Of a stretch of 21,211 nucleotides of DNA, positions 19,309-21,211 are shown one piece after another. Numbering within the stretch: position 1 is the first letter of the stretch; every line of letters begins with the position of its first letter. The stretch is from positions 220,368-241,578 of the forward strand of contig BLXT01008189.1 in the NCBI GenBank assembly GCA_019648995.1. The letters run 5' to 3'. The stretch comes from Plakobranchus ocellatus (lineage: Eukaryota > Mollusca > Gastropoda > Plakobranchidae). Under the pieces are notes generated by a model that worked only from the letters and a program-made list of their open reading frames with translations, searched no databases and had not been told where the DNA came from. The position numbers and the translations under genes were made by a program.

Positions 19309-20381
19309 TGTACTGTTTAATTTATTGTTGTATTATAGGCTTGCTTCAGACTAGTAGCCTACATGATAAATCTGCATGACAAAATAGCAAAATAAAGCAA
19401 ATGGAATGATATGTTTAAATATAAAAGCAAAGCACAGGCCTACTGATTTATTAAAGCCACAGTAATGAACACACCAGTAAAGGCCTGCACTGTAAAGGTT
19501 GGCCTGTGAAGGCTGTTCTAGATGGATGTGAATGAGACAATGTATAAACAGTGTAATAAGTGAAGTGTTAGACCTCAAATAATCTGATTGGATTGGTTAT
19601 TTTCTTCAACATAGCTTTGAAACCTAGATCTAGTCTACTGGCCGGTACTTCTCTCAGAATGAGTCAGGCTCCCAACCTTATATTGACGAAAATTTCTCGG
19701 GAGCCACAGAGAAGGAGAGTAAAGTTTGGTTTTTGTTTTTAAACACTGTAAAATCTATTACCAGCATGCAAGGAAAGGGATGGAAAGAAAATAATTTTAA
19801 AAATCTTACACATTTTCAAACAAGCATGAATACAGTTGCTAAAGATTATCCTGGTAAGGACTAAAAAATTATCAACACCCAAGAGGTACAGGCATTTTCG
19901 CAACAAAAAGCCCATTAAATTTTTTTTCTCACCCCCAAATGATGATAATTTTTTTTTTTTTACAGAAAGTTCAAATGTCTATGATTATGACTATCAGGAA
20001 GAGTAACCCGAATAACATTTTTTTTTTTACTTAGAGACTCCTCTAGAGGTTGACCACATAAACTTTTCCCCATCAGTTCGAAGAATTTGCAGGGATACCA
20101 GTGGCTTCTGACAAAAAAGCAGGAAACTTGTATAGAAATAGAGTTTTCTCAAAGCTGTAGTTAAAGTATGATTGACTTTTAAGTAATAAAAATAAGGCAA
20201 GAAGTCGGAAATACTGTTTAAATCGGAAAACTGGCATCCCTGAATTTGTACTTGACTGCAAATCAATGTATATGAACAAAATAACCCTCATGGTTATTAT
20301 ATTCTTAATACTTCGTTGCTGTTTTCTGTCTAAAATATATGATGCATACTGGCACCACAACAATCTTTCTTTTTAACCAAG
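19309..20381 (-). other. spacer, including the probable 3' UTR of the P450 gene
   Basis: AT-rich, with T runs at 19950-19960 and 20019-20028. The part next to 20381 should be 3' UTR of the minus-strand P450 gene. A minus-strand AATAAA (TTTATT at 19447-19452) is possible but distant. No gene is recognised. Confidence 0.6.
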
Positions 20382-20536
20382 TCAATTCTTCCTGATGAAT
20401 TTAACTCTAACTTCCTGATCAGGTACAAGCAACATTCTGAATCTCTGGTGAACCTCTCCATAATGCCATTCAAGGCGGTACCGCGAAAGGATCTTGCACA
20501 ACATCAGTAACAGTTCTTGCTCAGCAAACCTGCGAC
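20382..20536 (-). CDS. last coding exon of a cytochrome P450, probably mitochondrial clan
   Basis: P450s are heme mono-oxygenases of the ER membrane or, in the mitochondrial clan, of the inner mitochondrial membrane. On the minus strand the acceptor TTACTTCAATATCAG is followed by GT, completing the Gly codon of the Cys-x-Gly-Arg-Arg region. Then come RRFAEQELLLMLCKILSRYR, LEWHYGEVHQRFRMLLVPDQ and EVRVKFIRKN, ending in TGA. (G)RRxAExEL is the start of the L helix just after the heme cysteine, and RYRLEWHYG with LLVPD fits the C-terminal strands of CYP10/12/27-like enzymes. The 50 residues are intact. The heme-Cys exon and everything upstream are not visible and should lie beyond 21211. The gene converges on TAF6. 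Confidence 0.88.
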
Positions 20537-20903
20537 CTGATATTGAAGTAATAAAAATAGAAAAGAAATAGGTTTTTTAAAAAAATCACTCTGACAGAAA
20601 GTTTTTTTTCATATTTATTTTCTGAACATCGGAGTCAAATTGATGTCTTTACATCCTTGGGGCAAAAACTTACAGCTGTAAAGGTGAAACTTTTAATGAA
20701 ACTACACTATTTAATTTTTAAGTTTGAAATTTTGTTGGCCTGTCTTCTCCTCACAAGTTTGAGCCACTAACACCCGGGCCCGACAGAGGGCCTGAAACCA
20801 CGCTTTTGTGGCAAGCACCTGCCTACACAGTGGTGGACTCTACTGCTCTGTCATCGATCATTGTCTTGCCCCTTGCATGAGCACAAAACTAAAATAGCAA
20901 CTT
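20537..20903 (-). other. P450 intron, GC-richer stretch
   Basis: From about 20750 the base composition becomes clearly more GC-rich than the rest of the window. I find no P450 exon in it. This part may belong to the interspersed repeat that follows or to another repeat. Confidence 0.5.
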
Positions 20904-21100
20904 CATGGCACTTTAAGGGTTGGTTTGGTTTTTGTATATAGCCAGACTACAACAAGGTGATCTCTGGCTTTTGGGCTCTCTGACAGCCCAGGACGCTGGT
21001 GGCAGAGCTCAAACCCATGACAGAAGGGTCCCTGCAGATCTCTGGGTGGACTCGCTAGCCACTGTTTTGCAAATGTCCCTGGGCCCTTTAAGAAGCCATG
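20904..21100 (-). mobile_element. SINE-like element with near-matching inverted ends
   Basis: On the minus strand TGGCTAGCGAGTCC resembles pol III box A and GGGTTTGAGCTC resembles box B, about 46 nt apart, as in tRNA. This suggests a tRNA-derived SINE different from the one in TAF6. The block is bounded by CATGGCACTTTAAGGG (20904-20919) and CCCTTTAAGAAGCCATG (21084-21100), which pair at 14 of 17 positions as inverted ends. Inverted ends are not expected of a SINE, so the true borders and class are uncertain. It lies in the P450 intron. Confidence 0.5.
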
Positions 21101-21211
21101 ACACACATGCTTGAAATGCAGAGTAACTCCTAATTAATTACATTTTTTTTTAACACTAAAAAAAAGAGTGTTAAAATTTTTTTAAAACAGTTATACTTTT
21201 CCTTTCCTGTT
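21101..21211. other. right edge of the window
   Basis: T- and A-run rich intronic sequence of the P450 gene; nothing else is recognised. Confidence 0.6.

Noticed and set aside
20903-21114. Overlapping plus and minus open frames at the right edge
   Set aside because: They fall within the SINE-like repeat and reflect its GC-rich composition, not a gene.

Overview
This window reads as a stretch of animal nuclear genome. Genes are split by GT-AG introns, introns and spacers are AT-rich, microsatellites are frequent, and tRNA-derived SINEs are present. The protein fragments and repeat style fit a mollusc, probably a gastropod; that placement is inference from general character, not from a marker gene.

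The central gene is a complete TAF6 (TFIID subunit 6) on the + strand, 7145-16478. Eleven coding exons join in phase to 627 residues, with an N-terminal histone fold, a conserved middle segment, a HEAT-repeat domain and a Ser/Thr/Gln-rich tail. Intron 10 holds a nearly pristine tRNA-derived SINE with a 14-bp target-site duplication.

Left of it and divergent (- strand, start near 3647) is the 5' part of a second gene, continuing past position 1. Three exons are well supported (3506-3647, 2729-2901, 510-602) and two small ones are tentative. The encoded protein looks like the start of a beta-propeller/WD-type scaffold, but I could not name it. Its second intron carries a decayed serine-protease-like fragment. 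About 3.5 kb separates the two start codons. That spacer holds an old truncated copy of the same SINE, a compound ACT/CTG microsatellite, a CpG-richer patch with a YY1-like site, a dense cluster of CTAGAT motifs and a long imperfect inverted repeat.

Right of TAF6 is about 3.9 kb of AT-rich spacer with a broken MADF-domain relic and a four-copy 95-bp tandem repeat. Then comes the last coding exon of a cytochrome P450 on the - strand (20382-20536), probably of the mitochondrial clan, convergent with TAF6; its other exons lie beyond the right edge. Just upstream of that exon a second SINE-like element (- strand) has near-matching inverted ends.

The genes show no obvious common pathway. I see no convincing new multi-gene system. 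The most interesting items are the unnamed propeller gene with a TGATG overlap at its start, the foldback repeat upstream of TAF6, the tandem acceptor of TAF6 exon 9, the 95-bp array and the MADF relic.
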